A stretch of 64,000 bases of DNA from Halorarius litoreus. GTDB lineage: Archaea; Halobacteriota; Halobacteria; Halobacteriales; Haloarculaceae. The stretch is taken from the NCBI RefSeq assembly GCF_024362405.1, contig NZ_CP101454.1:3348001-3412000 (forward strand), written 5' to 3'. Positions within the stretch are counted from its first letter, which is position 1; the number at the start of each line of letters is the position of its first letter. The notes under the pieces are model-generated. The model saw nothing but the letters and a program-made list of their open reading frames with translations. It was not told where the DNA came from and ran no database searches. This document shows positions 1-11,252 of this stretch, piece by piece. The translations under genes and the position numbers were made by a program.

Positions 1-314
1 TCCGTCTGGCTGGCCCGCAGGCCGTAGACCGTCGTGTACTCCTCGCCGGGCTCGAACGACCGCTCGAAGACGATGTTCCCGTCGTCGACCGACCAGAACT
101 CCGCCCCGTACTTGGGGTGGAAGCCGATGTCCTCGGCGGCGACCTGGTCCGGAACCTCGTCGGTGATACGAACTGTCACCTCTTCATCGCGCTCGGCTCG
201 GATGACGAACGCGATGGCCGGAACCGGGAAGTCGTCCGGCTCGAACGACTTCTCCACCGTCACCCCGTCCCGGGAGACGACCATGCTCACTTCCGCAGGG
301 TCGGCGTTACTCAT
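1..314 (-). CDS. Conserved haloarchaeal protein, N-terminal part (cut by window edge)
   Basis: The reading frame starts at the ATG on the minus strand ending at 314 and runs off the left edge, so 104 residues are visible. They contain no membrane segment or signal peptide and are rich in Asp and Glu. The text alternates beta-prone stretches with phrases such as FPVPAIAFVIRAE, EDIGFHPKYGAEFW and PGEEYTTVYGLRA, which reads as a beta-sandwich type domain. I do not recognise a named family. It is divergent from nothing nearby and separated from the next gene (also minus strand) by about 60 bases containing an AT-rich stretch near 340-350 that could be its promoter. Function unknown. Confidence 0.8.
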   Translation of the reverse strand, partial: MSNADPAEVSMVVSRDGVTVEKSFEPDDFPVPAIAFVIRAERDEEVTVRITDEVPDQVAAEDIGFHPKYGAEFWSVDDGNIVFERSFEPGEEYTTVYGLRASQT

Positions 315-373
315 GTGTGCCAGAGTTCGTCGCACACCGTATAAATCTACGCTCGGCTTCGAGAAAGTTAATC

Positions 374-1216
374 CTACACCGCGGTGCTATCGCCGATTTC
401 GAGGAGTTCGAGCGTTCGGGGGGCGTCGAACGACCGGATGTGCGGCCACACCGCCGTCGGGTCGGCCGTCAGTCCCTTCCACATGTCCCAGTGGCTCGGG
501 AGCAGCCGGTCCATCCCGACCTGCGCGGCGGCCTCCGCGATGTCGTTCTCGTCGGAGTACCACTGCGTGTACGTCGGCTCGCCCGTCTCCTTGTCCGGGA
601 TGCGTCCGGAGGAACCGAACGCCAGCACGCCGAGGTCGACGTCGTACTGCTCGCCCACCTGCTCGAACGCCTCGCCAGGGCGGGCGTCCCCCCCGTGGAA
701 GAACGTCCCCGACTCGTGTTCGATGACGTACGAGACCGGATGGGTCGCATCCGGGTCGTTCGCCCCCTCGACGTGAACAGTCAGGGAACCGAGGAACAGC
801 GTGTCGCCCTCCTCGACCTCGTGGAACTGGTCGGGGGAGACGCCGTACTCGCCCTCCCAGTCCTCCTCGGCGACGACAGCCATCGAGTCGTCCGGTGCCA
901 CGTAGTCCGCGCCCGTGTTCGCGAGGATGGGGCCCTGCGTCGGCCCGTGGACGTGGTCGGCGTGTTCGTGCGTGGCGAGAATCGCGTCCACGTCCGTGAC
1001 GTCCTCAGGGTCGAACGGCACCGGAATCATCCGCTTGGTCCGCGGTGGGTCACCGTTCCCGAGATAGGGGTCGATGAGCAGCGTCGTGCCGTCGTCGGCC
1101 TTCAGGAAGAAGCCGTTACACCCGAGATACCAGAGGTCGAGTCCGTCGGGGTCGGCCGCCTCGACCGCGCGCGGCAGCCAGTCGCCCCAGTCGGAGCCGG
1201 GGAAGTCGTGTGCCAT
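374..1216 (-). CDS. UlaG-like metallo-beta-lactamase-fold hydrolase
   Basis: A 280-residue protein with the metal-binding motif THEHADH at about residues 84-90, followed by HGGDARPGE and a late SHWDMW, the usual His/Asp ligand pattern of the metallo-beta-lactamase fold. The N-terminal LWYLGCNGFFLK followed by LLIDPYLGNG resembles the L-ascorbate-6-phosphate lactonase (UlaG) branch, which acts on phosphorylated or small anionic substrates. The substrate here is not known. The frame is open further upstream, but the ATG ending at 1216 (MAHDFPGSDW) is preferred because the upstream extension is Arg/Ser-rich and overlaps the promoter region of the divergent membrane gene. It is cytoplasmic and apparently a single-gene unit. 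Confidence 0.88.
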   Translation of the reverse strand: MAHDFPGSDWGDWLPRAVEAADPDGLDLWYLGCNGFFLKADDGTTLLIDPYLGNGDPPRTKRMIPVPFDPEDVTDVDAILATHEHADHVHGPTQGPILANTGADYVAPDDSMAVVAEEDWEGEYGVSPDQFHEVEEGDTLFLGSLTVHVEGANDPDATHPVSYVIEHESGTFFHGGDARPGEAFEQVGEQYDVDLGVLAFGSSGRIPDKETGEPTYTQWYSDENDIAEAAAQVGMDRLLPSHWDMWKGLTADPTAVWPHIRSFDAPRTLELLEIGDSTAV

Positions 1217-1285
1217 ACCGGCAGTCCCACGCCGGAGACCAAAAACGGTCGCCATCTTTTCTTCCGCGGCGCGCGACCACCAGGT

Positions 1286-1654
1286 GTGAACTCTCGCCGC
1301 CGCGACGGCCTCCTCGCAACCGGGGCGCTCGCACTGCTGCTCGTGCTCGCGTGGGCTGCGGGGGCGACACGCGCACTCACGAGGGTCGGGCCGGCTGTGG
1401 TCGGTGTTGGTGGCTCGCTCCTGCTGGAGGCCGTCTTCCTCCGCTATCCAGACCGAACGCACGAACTCTGGGAACGCCCACTCGTGCAGGCCGTCGCGTT
1501 CGCGCTCGTCGCTGGCATCGGCATCCTCGCGATACAGTCGGGACTCGGCTGGGCCCTCGCCGCGCTCGCGTGGGGTCTCGTCGCGTACCTGCTGCTGCTC
1601 GCGATCGTGGTCAGCACCGGAGAAAATCCGCTCGCGACCGTCGTGGGGCGGTGA
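1286..1654 (+). CDS. Small membrane protein
   Basis: A 122-residue protein beginning with GTG. It has an Arg-rich start followed by about four hydrophobic segments (roughly residues 8-26, 32-45, 66-84 and 88-110), so it is almost all membrane. No ligand or catalytic motif is visible and I do not recognise a family. It is transcribed divergently from the UlaG-like gene, and its stop lies directly next to the stop of the convergent aconitase gene at 1655. The longer open frame upstream is antisense to the neighbour and was not used. Confidence 0.65.
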   Translation: MNSRRRDGLLATGALALLLVLAWAAGATRALTRVGPAVVGVGGSLLLEAVFLRYPDRTHELWERPLVQAVAFALVAGIGILAIQSGLGWALAALAWGLVAYLLLLAIVVSTGENPLATVVGR

Positions 1655-4435
<2,781 letters not shown>

Positions 4436-4557
4436 ACCGAACGTTGGAGGTGGGTGGTCTTGAATCGGTCCCCTTCGTCAGTTGTCAGGAACACAGCAGG
4501 ACAGCGCCGGGGCTGTGTCGGTGCAATGTGGTCGAAAACCGTGAGAATGGAGCGCGG

Positions 4558-4962
4558 TCAGTCCTGACAGCAGCCGCCGGCCTTCTCGCCGAAGTCGACC
4601 GCGAGCGGCGCCGAAATCATCTGATTCAGCTCCTGTAGTTCGAGTTCGAGCTGCGACTGCGCCTGCAGGTACTCGCTCATCTCCGGGAGGTCGTGGAGTT
4701 CCTCCTGCGCCACCTGAAGCTGGCGGAGGTCCTTGTTCGAGGCGTCGCCCGACTGCCGGGCCATCATGAACTCCTCGCGGAGCCCCTCGAACTCTCGAAT
4801 CTTCTCCTGTGCCTCCTCACTCGCCTCGACGGCCGCCTTCGCCTCCTCGAAGCGCTGGTAGGAGTCGAGGTCGGTGATGGCGTCACCGAGTTCGCTCGCG
4901 AGTTCGGTCGCGCGTGCGGCGGCCTCCATCTCCGCGTCGGCCTCGGTCGATTCGGTGCTCAT
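4558..4962 (-). CDS. YlbF-family protein with Cys-Cys C-terminus
   Basis: A 134-residue, mostly helical, acidic protein. The central part (residues about 20-115) reads as two long amphipathic helices with QRFEEAKAAVEAS and EFEGLREEF, the pattern of the YlbF/YmcA family. In Bacillus, members of that family form a complex that assists RNase Y. The archaeal role is not established. The C-terminus ends GGCCQD, a vicinal cysteine pair that could bind metal or be redox-active. The ATG ending at 4962 follows an AT-rich stretch at 4965-5010. Cytoplasmic, with no obvious operon partner; Dph2 is divergent. Confidence 0.75.
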   Translation of the reverse strand: MSTESTEADAEMEAAARATELASELGDAITDLDSYQRFEEAKAAVEASEEAQEKIREFEGLREEFMMARQSGDASNKDLRQLQVAQEELHDLPEMSEYLQAQSQLELELQELNQMISAPLAVDFGEKAGGCCQD

Positions 4963-5052
4963 TGGCTCCCCTTTGGGCTTCGCCTGCTTTAGGTCTGCCG
5001 AATACGGTGGCGAAGCGCGCCCGTTAAACCGCTCGGCCCGATACAGAGACCA

Positions 5053-6084
5053 ATGAGCGAGCAGCGGACCGAGGGCGATTTGCGGAACACCGGGATGGCC
5101 CTCAAACACGACCGAACGTGGGACTACGAACTCGACCGCATCGTCGAGGCCGTCGAAGAGCGGAACGCCGAGAAGGTGGGCCTGCAGTTCCCCGAGGGAC
5201 TCAAGCGCCGTGCGCCGCACGTCGCCGACGACCTCCGCGACCTCCTTCCAGAGGGGGTGCGCGTCCTCATCTCCGGGCAGCCCTGCTACGGCGCGTGCGA
5301 CCTCGACACCTACATGATGCGCCGGACGGACGTGTTCGTCCACTTCGGCCACTCGCCGATGAAGGACTCGGAGAAGATCATCTACGTCCCCCTCTTCTCG
5401 AACGTCGAGGTCGAGCCCATCATGGAGGAGGCGCTCGACGAACTCGAGGTCGGTGACGTGGGGCTGGTGACGACGGCCCAGCACATGAACAAGTTCGACG
5501 AGATGCGCGAGTGGCTAGAGGAGCGAGAGTTCACCGTCCACACGCGCCGTGGCGACGACCGCCTCACCCACGAGGGGCAGGTACTCGGCTGCAACTACGC
5601 GAGCGCCGACATCGACGCCGACCAGGTGTTGTACGTGGGTGGCGGGAAGTTCCATCCCCTGGGGCTGGCGATGGAGCATCCCGACAAGACCGTCGTCATC
5701 GCCGACCCCGTGAACAACGTGGTGACGGTCGCCGATACGGAGAAGTTCCTCAAGCAGCGGTACGGCGCGGTTCACCGCGCGATGGACGCGGAGACGTGGG
5801 GCGTCGTCTTCTGCACGAAGATCGGACAGGGTCGCTGGGACGTCGCCAACGACATCGTCGAGAACAACGAGAACGCCTACCTGCTGACGATGGACGAAGT
5901 GACGCCCGACCGCCTGACCCAGTTCGGCTTCGACGCCTACGTCAACACCGGGTGCCCGCGAATCACGACCGACGACGGCCCGCAGTTCAAACAGCCGATG
6001 CTCACGCCCGGTGAGTACGAGATCGCCATCGGCGAGAAGCCGCTCGACGAACTCTCCTTCGACACGTTCCACGGTACCTGGTAG
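5053..6084 (+). CDS. dph2: 2-(3-amino-3-carboxypropyl)histidine synthase (diphthamide synthesis)
   Basis: Catalyses the first step of diphthamide formation on translation elongation factor 2: transfer of the 3-amino-3-carboxypropyl group of S-adenosylmethionine to a histidine, using a [4Fe-4S] cluster and non-canonical radical chemistry. The 343-residue protein has the three expected cluster cysteines in three repeated Rossmann-like lobes: Cys78 in GQPCYGACD, Cys180 in LGCNYASA and Cys301 in NTGCPRI. Archaea carry one homodimeric enzyme where eukaryotes have Dph1/Dph2. The start MSEQRTEGD follows a purine-rich leader; divergent from the YlbF-like gene. Confidence 0.95.
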   Translation: MSEQRTEGDLRNTGMALKHDRTWDYELDRIVEAVEERNAEKVGLQFPEGLKRRAPHVADDLRDLLPEGVRVLISGQPCYGACDLDTYMMRRTDVFVHFGHSPMKDSEKIIYVPLFSNVEVEPIMEEALDELEVGDVGLVTTAQHMNKFDEMREWLEEREFTVHTRRGDDRLTHEGQVLGCNYASADIDADQVLYVGGGKFHPLGLAMEHPDKTVVIADPVNNVVTVADTEKFLKQRYGAVHRAMDAETWGVVFCTKIGQGRWDVANDIVENNENAYLLTMDEVTPDRLTQFGFDAYVNTGCPRITTDDGPQFKQPMLTPGEYEIAIGEKPLDELSFDTFHGTW

Positions 6085-6200
6085 CGCACCGTTTTACGCC
6101 TCCTTTGACACGGCGAACCGCGCACCGCTCGTTGGGGATGCCCCGTTTCCTCCAACCGCCACGCCCGCTAACGAAACGCGAGTCGTAACGACCCAACCGG

Positions 6201-6208
6201 TTTTATTG
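6201..6208 (+). promoter_or_regulatory. TATA box of the membrane gene at 6229
   Basis: TTTTATTG is centred about 25 bases before the ATG at 6229, the spacing of leaderless haloarchaeal transcripts. It supports that ATG over an upstream in-frame GTG at 6211. Confidence 0.6.
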
Positions 6209-6228
6209 CAGTGTGCGAATCGGTGACT

Positions 6229-7137
6229 ATGACCTCGGATTCTGACGACCGTATCGTCGCGTTCTACCGCCGCTACCTCGGCGATCCCGAGCGGGAACTG
6301 GACGTGTATCTCGGGTTCGTCCTGTTTATCGGCGGGTTCGCGCTGGGTATCGTGGGACTGCTGCTGTTCGCCGTCGAGCAGGTAACCGCCACCGGGCGGC
6401 CGATCTGGTGGCTTCGCGAGATCGCGTTCGTGGTCGGTGCGCTCGGCCTGCCGACGCTGCTGGTGGGCGTGACTGTCTTGCTCCCCGTCGACCGTCGCGC
6501 GTCGTACCTCGCGACGCTCGGCCTCACCGTGACCATCGTCGCTGCGGCGTTCTTCGTTACTGTCTACCCGGGACAGTGGAACGTCGACGGGCAGGACCAG
6601 AGCCTGCAGGGGGTGCTCATCTACGCCGTCGGGCTGGTGACCGTGCTCGCCTCGACGGGCGCGGCGCTCGTCTCGTATCACGTCGAGCGGACCAAGGGCG
6701 TCCCCATGGACGCAGAGGACGAGGCCATCGACGAGGAAGACGAGGAGGCTGTCGCGGCCCGCGCGCGCCGGGACTACGAGGAGGCGATGGCGAACTCGGA
6801 GGTGTCGTGGGGCGGCGTCAGGAAGACCGACGTGAGTCGACGGCTCCGTATCCGTGACGACTCCGGGGACATCGACACGTCGGGGTTCGACTCCGTCGCG
6901 GCCGAGGAGCGCCGTGACTCGGGCGCGAACGTCGATGCCGCGGTGGCGGGCCTCAAGTCACTTCGGGGTGGAAATCGGCGAGAGGACCGCGCCACGGGCG
7001 AGACCACCGACGACCAGGCCGCGGCACTCGCCGCGCTGCGCCAGCAGGAGGAACACACGGAGACGCGACGCCGACAGGAACGGGGCCGACTGGGGGCGCT
7101 CGCCGACCGCCTTACCGACGTGTTGAAACGGAATTAA
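6229..7137 (+). CDS. Haloarchaeal membrane protein with acidic cytoplasmic tail
   Basis: A 302-residue protein. The first half has four membrane segments (about residues 22-46, 60-84, 93-110 and 128-147) separated by short loops. The second half is hydrophilic, highly charged and probably disordered, with an EAIDEEDEEAVAARARR stretch and a terminal helix. No catalytic motif is visible. It lies directly upstream of the actin homologue on the same strand with 87 bases between. It could be a membrane partner of that filament, but proximity is the only evidence and the actin gene has its own promoter. Confidence 0.75.
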   Translation: MTSDSDDRIVAFYRRYLGDPERELDVYLGFVLFIGGFALGIVGLLLFAVEQVTATGRPIWWLREIAFVVGALGLPTLLVGVTVLLPVDRRASYLATLGLTVTIVAAAFFVTVYPGQWNVDGQDQSLQGVLIYAVGLVTVLASTGAALVSYHVERTKGVPMDAEDEAIDEEDEEAVAARARRDYEEAMANSEVSWGGVRKTDVSRRLRIRDDSGDIDTSGFDSVAAEERRDSGANVDAAVAGLKSLRGGNRREDRATGETTDDQAAALAALRQQEEHTETRRRQERGRLGALADRLTDVLKRN

Positions 7138-7194
7138 ACCACCGGAACACCCTTTATCTTACGTCAGAAATCGAGACTAGAACTCGGACGGAGG

Positions 7195-7202
7195 TTTATA
7201 TT
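7195..7202 (+). promoter_or_regulatory. TATA box of the actin-homologue gene
   Basis: TTTATATT is centred about 27 bases before the ATG at 7225, so the transcript is probably leaderless and independent of the upstream membrane gene. Confidence 0.6.
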
Positions 7203-7224
7203 CGTGCCATAGTCTCTCAATGAC

Positions 7225-8265
7225 ATGGCGCGAGGCATCGACGTCGGCACCATGAACATAGTGTCGGCGGGACAGGACGGGGACGACACGGTGTTCGTCC
7301 AGCAACGTAACTCCTTCGTGGAGATCGAATACAGCGACATGGCCGAGCAGATGCTGTCTCGGTCGGACGTGTTGCACATCCGGAAAGGCGACCAGGTGTT
7401 CGTGGTGGGCGACGACGCGCTCAACTTCGCGAACATCTTCAACCAGAAGACGCGGCGACCGATGAAAGACGGCATCCTCTCCTCCGAGGAGAGCTCCGCG
7501 ATTCCGATGATCAAGCTCATCATCGAGCAGGTGCTCGGCGAGCCCGAAACCCCGGACGAACGGGTGTTCTACTCCTCGCCCGCGGACCCCATCGACTCGG
7601 AGCTGTCGACGCTGTATCACCAGAAGACGCTCGACTCGTTCCTCGAGGACATGGGCTATAACCCCGAACCCATCAACGAGGGGATGGCGGTCATCTACTC
7701 GGAGCTGGCGGACTCGAACTTCACCGGGCTCGGCATCAGCTTCGGCGCGGGCATGACGAACGTCTGTCTGGCGTACTACGCGGTGCCCGTGATGACGTTC
7801 TCGGTCGCCCGCGGCGGCGACTGGATCGACGAGCAGACCGCGACGGCGACCGGCGAGTCGGTCGACAAGGTCACCTCCATCAAGGAGGACGACTTCCGGC
7901 TCGACTTCACCACCGACGTGGGGGGTGTCGAGGGCGCACTCGCCATCTACTACGACAACCTCCTCGACTACGTCATCGAGCAGATCTCTGCGGAGGTGAA
8001 CGAGGAGGACGTCGAGGAAGGCCTGGACGTGCCCGTCGTCGTCACGGGTGGCACGTCGAGCCCGGCCGGCTTCGAGAACCTGTTCGAAGAGCGGCTGGCG
8101 AACGCCAGCATCCCGTTCAGCATCTCGAACGTGAAGCGGGTCAACAACCCGCTGTACAGCGTGGCCCGCGGGGCGCTCGTCGCAGCCCGCTCTGAGGAAG
8201 CGCAGCACGAACACGAAGAGCCGAAGGCGCCGGAGGCCGAGGCCGCGGCCGAAGAAGCAGAGTAA
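7225..8265 (+). CDS. Actin-family filament protein, salactin-like
   Basis: A 346-residue member of the actin/MreB/Hsp70 ATPase fold. The phosphate-1 loop is GIDVGTMNI near residue 4. The phosphate-2 region is [13 protein letters not shown] near residue 170. The adenosine motif is [12 protein letters not shown] near residue 273. Salactin, a dynamically unstable actin homologue of Halobacterium salinarum, is the best-known haloarchaeal member; assignment to that group is by overall pattern. Phosphate-2 has Ser where MreB usually has an Asp. The last 25 residues are a Glu/Ala/His-rich tail, probably disordered. Cytoplasmic filament former, likely in partitioning or growth. Confidence 0.85.
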   Translation: MARGIDVGTMNIVSAGQDGDDTVFVQQRNSFVEIEYSDMAEQMLSRSDVLHIRKGDQVFVVGDDALNFANIFNQKTRRPMKDGILSSEESSAIPMIKLIIEQVLGEPETPDERVFYSSPADPIDSELSTLYHQKTLDSFLEDMGYNPEPINEGMAVIYSELADSNFTGLGISFGAGMTNVCLAYYAVPVMTFSVARGGDWIDEQTATATGESVDKVTSIKEDDFRLDFTTDVGGVEGALAIYYDNLLDYVIEQISAEVNEEDVEEGLDVPVVVTGGTSSPAGFENLFEERLANASIPFSISNVKRVNNPLYSVARGALVAARSEEAQHEHEEPKAPEAEAAAEEAE

Positions 8266-8278
8266 GAACGACCCCTTT

Positions 8279-8449
8279 TCAGTTCTTTTCGTTGAACCGA
8301 CGGAGCGCGTCGCTCCACGACTCTACAGGCTGGAGTTCCGAGTGGTGGTCGACCGACACGCCGACGAAGCCACAGCCCTCACAGGCGGCCGTCTCTCGAC
8401 CCCGATACTCGAACTCGGTCAACAGCGACCCACACCGCGGACAGTCCAT
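8279..8449 (-). CDS. Mini zinc-ribbon protein (56 aa)
   Basis: A 56-codon frame that starts at the ATG ending at 8449 and stops with TGA at 8279-8281. It begins MDCPRCGS and continues with ACEGCGFVG near residue 22, so it has two CxxC pairs about 20 residues apart, enough for one zinc ribbon. The remainder (WSDALRRFNEKN) is a short amphipathic helix. Such proteins are common in haloarchaea and usually of unknown function; nucleic-acid binding is possible. It is convergent with the actin gene with a 13-base gap. Clean codon usage supports it as real. Confidence 0.75.
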   Translation of the reverse strand: MDCPRCGSLLTEFEYRGRETAACEGCGFVGVSVDHHSELQPVESWSDALRRFNEKN

Positions 8450-8539
8450 ACGGGACGTTGCGAGGGCCGTAGCATAAACGCTCAGGCCAGTTCACGAGCC
8501 GTCAGTGGCTCGCCGAGAGTATGCATATCGCGCATACAC

Positions 8540-8549
8540 AAATCTATTT
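8540..8549 (+). promoter_or_regulatory. TATA box of the gene at 8576
   Basis: AAATCTATTT lies about 27-36 bases before the ATG at 8576. Its position argues for that ATG over the in-frame ATG at 8552, which would overlap the promoter. Confidence 0.45.
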
Positions 8550-8575
8550 GTATGTCTACGAGATATGGGGTACTG

Positions 8576-8962
8576 ATGAGTACCCGTTCGTTCGAGTCGG
8601 CTGTCGACTCCTGTCGGCCCGCCGACGCGGAGCCCGTGTCGCTGCCGGCGTCGGCGCTGGAGACGACCGCCCCCGAGTACCTGCGCGACCTGAAGTACGA
8701 ACTGAGCGCGGCCGGGAAGGTACCGGCCGAGCTCACCCTCACCGTCGCGTTCGACGAGGACTGCTCGTTCGCCACGCAGGGCATCGCCGAGGAGATCCGC
8801 GAGTACGTCCGCGCGGCGGCGTTCCTCGGTGCGAGCCGGCTCGCCGTGACCGTCGACACTGTCGCGGACGAGGAGAAGGTCGAGCCCGCGCTCGCGGCCG
8901 TCGAAGAGCGTGCCCGACGCGAGGGCGTTACCCTGACCGTCGACGAGCCCGTTTCACACTGA
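8576..8962 (+). CDS. Conserved haloarchaeal protein coupled to METTL5-type methyltransferase
   Basis: A 128-residue acidic protein without membrane segments. It has an alpha/beta look: ELTLTVAFDED, a helix IAEEIREYVRAAAF, then RLAVTVDTV and a final helix and strand. I do not recognise a family. Its TGA overlaps the ATG of the next gene (ATGA at 8962), so the two are translationally coupled and probably work together, perhaps as methyltransferase and small partner in the way METTL5 uses a small activator in eukaryotes. That parallel is inference only. Confidence 0.75.
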   Translation: MSTRSFESAVDSCRPADAEPVSLPASALETTAPEYLRDLKYELSAAGKVPAELTLTVAFDEDCSFATQGIAEEIREYVRAAAFLGASRLAVTVDTVADEEKVEPALAAVEERARREGVTLTVDEPVSH

Positions 8963-9579
8963 TGACCCGCCGGCGGCTCGCCCAGGAGCTCGGGGTCGTC
9001 GCTGGATTCGAGAACCCACGGGCACCGCTCGAACAGTACCACACCCCGCCCGATTTAGCTGCTCACATCGTCCACGTCGCCGACCTGCAGGGCGACATCG
9101 AGGGGCGGACGGTCGTCGACCTCGGTTCCGGAACCGGGATGCTCGCGCTCGGTGCAGCGCTCAGGGGGCCTGAACGGGTCGTCGGCGTCGAACTCGACCC
9201 CGCACCGCTCTCGACCGCCCGCAAGAACGAACGGAAGGTCGCCGCCCGCCCCGACGTGTCGTGGATCCGGGGCGACGCGACCCGCGCACCGCTCTGTCTC
9301 GACGACGCGACCGTCCTGATGAACCCACCGTTCGGCGCACAGACCGGCAACGAACACGCCGACCGCGCGTTCCTCCAGACGGCTTCTGCTATCGCCCGTG
9401 TCTCCTACTCGGTCCACAACGAGGGGAGCCGCGAGTTCGTGGAGGCGTTCGCCGACGACGAGGGCGGCGAAGTAACCCACGCCTTCGCTGCGGAGTTCGA
9501 CCTCCCGCGACAGTTCGAGTTCCACGACAGCGAGTCGTCGACCCTCACTGCGGAAGTGTTCCGAATCGTCTGGCGCTAG
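8962..9579 (+). CDS. METTL5-family RNA methyltransferase
   Basis: A 205-residue class I S-adenosylmethionine-dependent methyltransferase. The S-adenosylmethionine loop is VVDLGSGTGML near residue 50. The catalytic tetrapeptide is NPPF at about residues 117-120, typical of N6-adenine methylation. The N-terminal LEQYHTPPDLAAHI is characteristic of the METTL5 group, whose human member makes m6A in 18S rRNA. The archaeal enzymes are therefore candidate small-subunit rRNA methyltransferases. The start overlaps the preceding stop. The last four bases overlap the end of the convergent rhomboid gene. Confidence 0.88.
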   Translation: MTRRRLAQELGVVAGFENPRAPLEQYHTPPDLAAHIVHVADLQGDIEGRTVVDLGSGTGMLALGAALRGPERVVGVELDPAPLSTARKNERKVAARPDVSWIRGDATRAPLCLDDATVLMNPPFGAQTGNEHADRAFLQTASAIARVSYSVHNEGSREFVEAFADDEGGEVTHAFAAEFDLPRQFEFHDSESSTLTAEVFRIVWR

Positions 9580-11213
9580 TTGTACGTCTCCTGTGTCGCC
9601 ACCCGAACCCGGGTGTCGTTCGCCGTCGCGAACAGCCGTGTCTCGTTGCGGACGAAGGTGAGTCCGCCCGCCGTTCGTGTCTCGTTCACGCCGGGAAGCG
9701 GTGAACGGCCAAGCGTCTCGTTCCCGCGGGCGATCACGAGCTCGAACCCGCCGGCGGTGGGCGCGACGCTCACGTTCCGCCCGTCGATGGTCGGCTCCGC
9801 GGGTGCCGGCGGGGAGAGGTACGCGAGCTGTCTGTCGTTCTCGGGGCCGCCCTTCTTCAGATACACCTTGTAGGCGGTCGGCCCGCCGACGGTGTTCCAG
9901 CCACTCCGGTTGGCGACGACCCGTTCCTCCCAGCCGATACCGCCGACGCGGACGACCTGCCTACCCGAGAACGCGAGTCGGCCCTTGGAGACGGCTTCCC
10001 ACCAGATGCCGCGCTCCTCGCTCGCGACGATGACACCGCTGGAGGTGACACCCGAGGTGTTGACGATGGGGAGGTCGTACGCGCCGACGTATCGGTCGGG
10101 GGTGCCCTCCGCGTAGAGGACCGTGTAGTCACGCGCCTCGATGCTCGTGACGTTGGCGTCCACGGAGGCGTCCTCGATGGTGAGGAGGTTGTACGGGACG
10201 GCGACGAGTGCGAGTGCGAACAGCACGGTGACGAGCAGGCCGACGGCGGCCTCCCGGCGCGAGAGGTCGATGGCCCCGACGAGGTCACGGTCGGATGCGC
10301 GCGCGGCCGAGACGACGAGTGCGGCGAGCACGAACAGCAACGCGACGCCTCCAGCACGGAACAGCGTGAATTGGCCGCCACCGCGAATCAGGTAGACGGC
10401 CCACAGCCCCTTCGCGGCGGCGAAGGCCAGCGCGCCGAACCAGACGCGGCCGGCCGGCGCGACCGAGCCACGGCGCCGGAACAGCAGCACGCCCGCGACG
10501 AGTCCCATGAAGAACCCGACGGCGTGGCCCTGGATGGCGACGTTCGCCCACCACGGGGTCGTGAACGCCGGGCCCGCCGACCCCGGGAGGACGGGTGTCT
10601 GGAGCGCACGGTAGACGAGGGTGACGAGGTCAGACCCGACGAGCAGGATGACCGTCGCGATGGGGTAGCGGACGACGGAGAACCCTGCGAACGCGAACAC
10701 GACCCCCGAAAAGCCGATGACGGGACCGAGGCCGAACACGCCGGATAGCACCGCGGCAGCGACACACGCCAGCGGGAACACGGCGATGCGTGCAAACGGA
10801 TTCTCGGGCAGAGACCGGAACGACTGGCTCCCGCGGCGCGAGGGGAAGTGCCCCCACGCGTACTCCGCAAGCGAGCCGAACACGAGCGTCCCGAGGAGGT
10901 TCCCGACGAGGTGGCCCTCCCCCGCGTGGGCGAGTCCAGCGGTGAGGATGCCCGTCGGGTAGAAGTACGACCACGCACGGAACGGGATGACGAGCGGGTT
11001 GCGCCAGCCGTCGACCGCGCCCTGGACGAACGCGTAGAACGCGATGACGACCCCGATGGTCAGCAGCGTCCCCCACGGCACGCCCATGACGAAGCGTCGA
11101 CGGAGCCGGTGGCCCCACCCACCGGCCGGGCGAGCGAGCGCGACGACCACGGCGACCGACAGCAGCCCGGTGAGGACGATGAGGAGCCGATACACCCAGT
11201 CGGGAACCAGCAT
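9576..11213 (-). CDS. Rhomboid-family intramembrane serine protease with large extracytoplasmic domain
   Basis: A 545-residue membrane protein. The first about 340 residues hold roughly nine hydrophobic segments containing the rhomboid signature: catalytic Ser169 in GFSGVVFAFAGF and His230 in IQGHAVGFFMG. HAGEGHLVGNLLG upstream is the conserved loop/helix with the oxyanion Asn. The last about 200 residues, after a final membrane helix, are a beta-rich soluble domain with no motif I recognise, presumably outside the cell. Rhomboids cut membrane-anchored substrates within or near the bilayer. A TATA-like TTTATATCCC sits just upstream at 11238-11247 on the plus strand. Convergent overlap of four bases with the METTL5 gene. 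Confidence 0.88.
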   Translation of the reverse strand: MLVPDWVYRLLIVLTGLLSVAVVVALARPAGGWGHRLRRRFVMGVPWGTLLTIGVVIAFYAFVQGAVDGWRNPLVIPFRAWSYFYPTGILTAGLAHAGEGHLVGNLLGTLVFGSLAEYAWGHFPSRRGSQSFRSLPENPFARIAVFPLACVAAAVLSGVFGLGPVIGFSGVVFAFAGFSVVRYPIATVILLVGSDLVTLVYRALQTPVLPGSAGPAFTTPWWANVAIQGHAVGFFMGLVAGVLLFRRRGSVAPAGRVWFGALAFAAAKGLWAVYLIRGGGQFTLFRAGGVALLFVLAALVVSAARASDRDLVGAIDLSRREAAVGLLVTVLFALALVAVPYNLLTIEDASVDANVTSIEARDYTVLYAEGTPDRYVGAYDLPIVNTSGVTSSGVIVASEERGIWWEAVSKGRLAFSGRQVVRVGGIGWEERVVANRSGWNTVGGPTAYKVYLKKGGPENDRQLAYLSPPAPAEPTIDGRNVSVAPTAGGFELVIARGNETLGRSPLPGVNETRTAGGLTFVRNETRLFATANDTRVRVATQETYN

Positions 11214-11252
11214 GACCGGAGGAAGGGATGGCGGTGGTTTATATCCCGCTAC

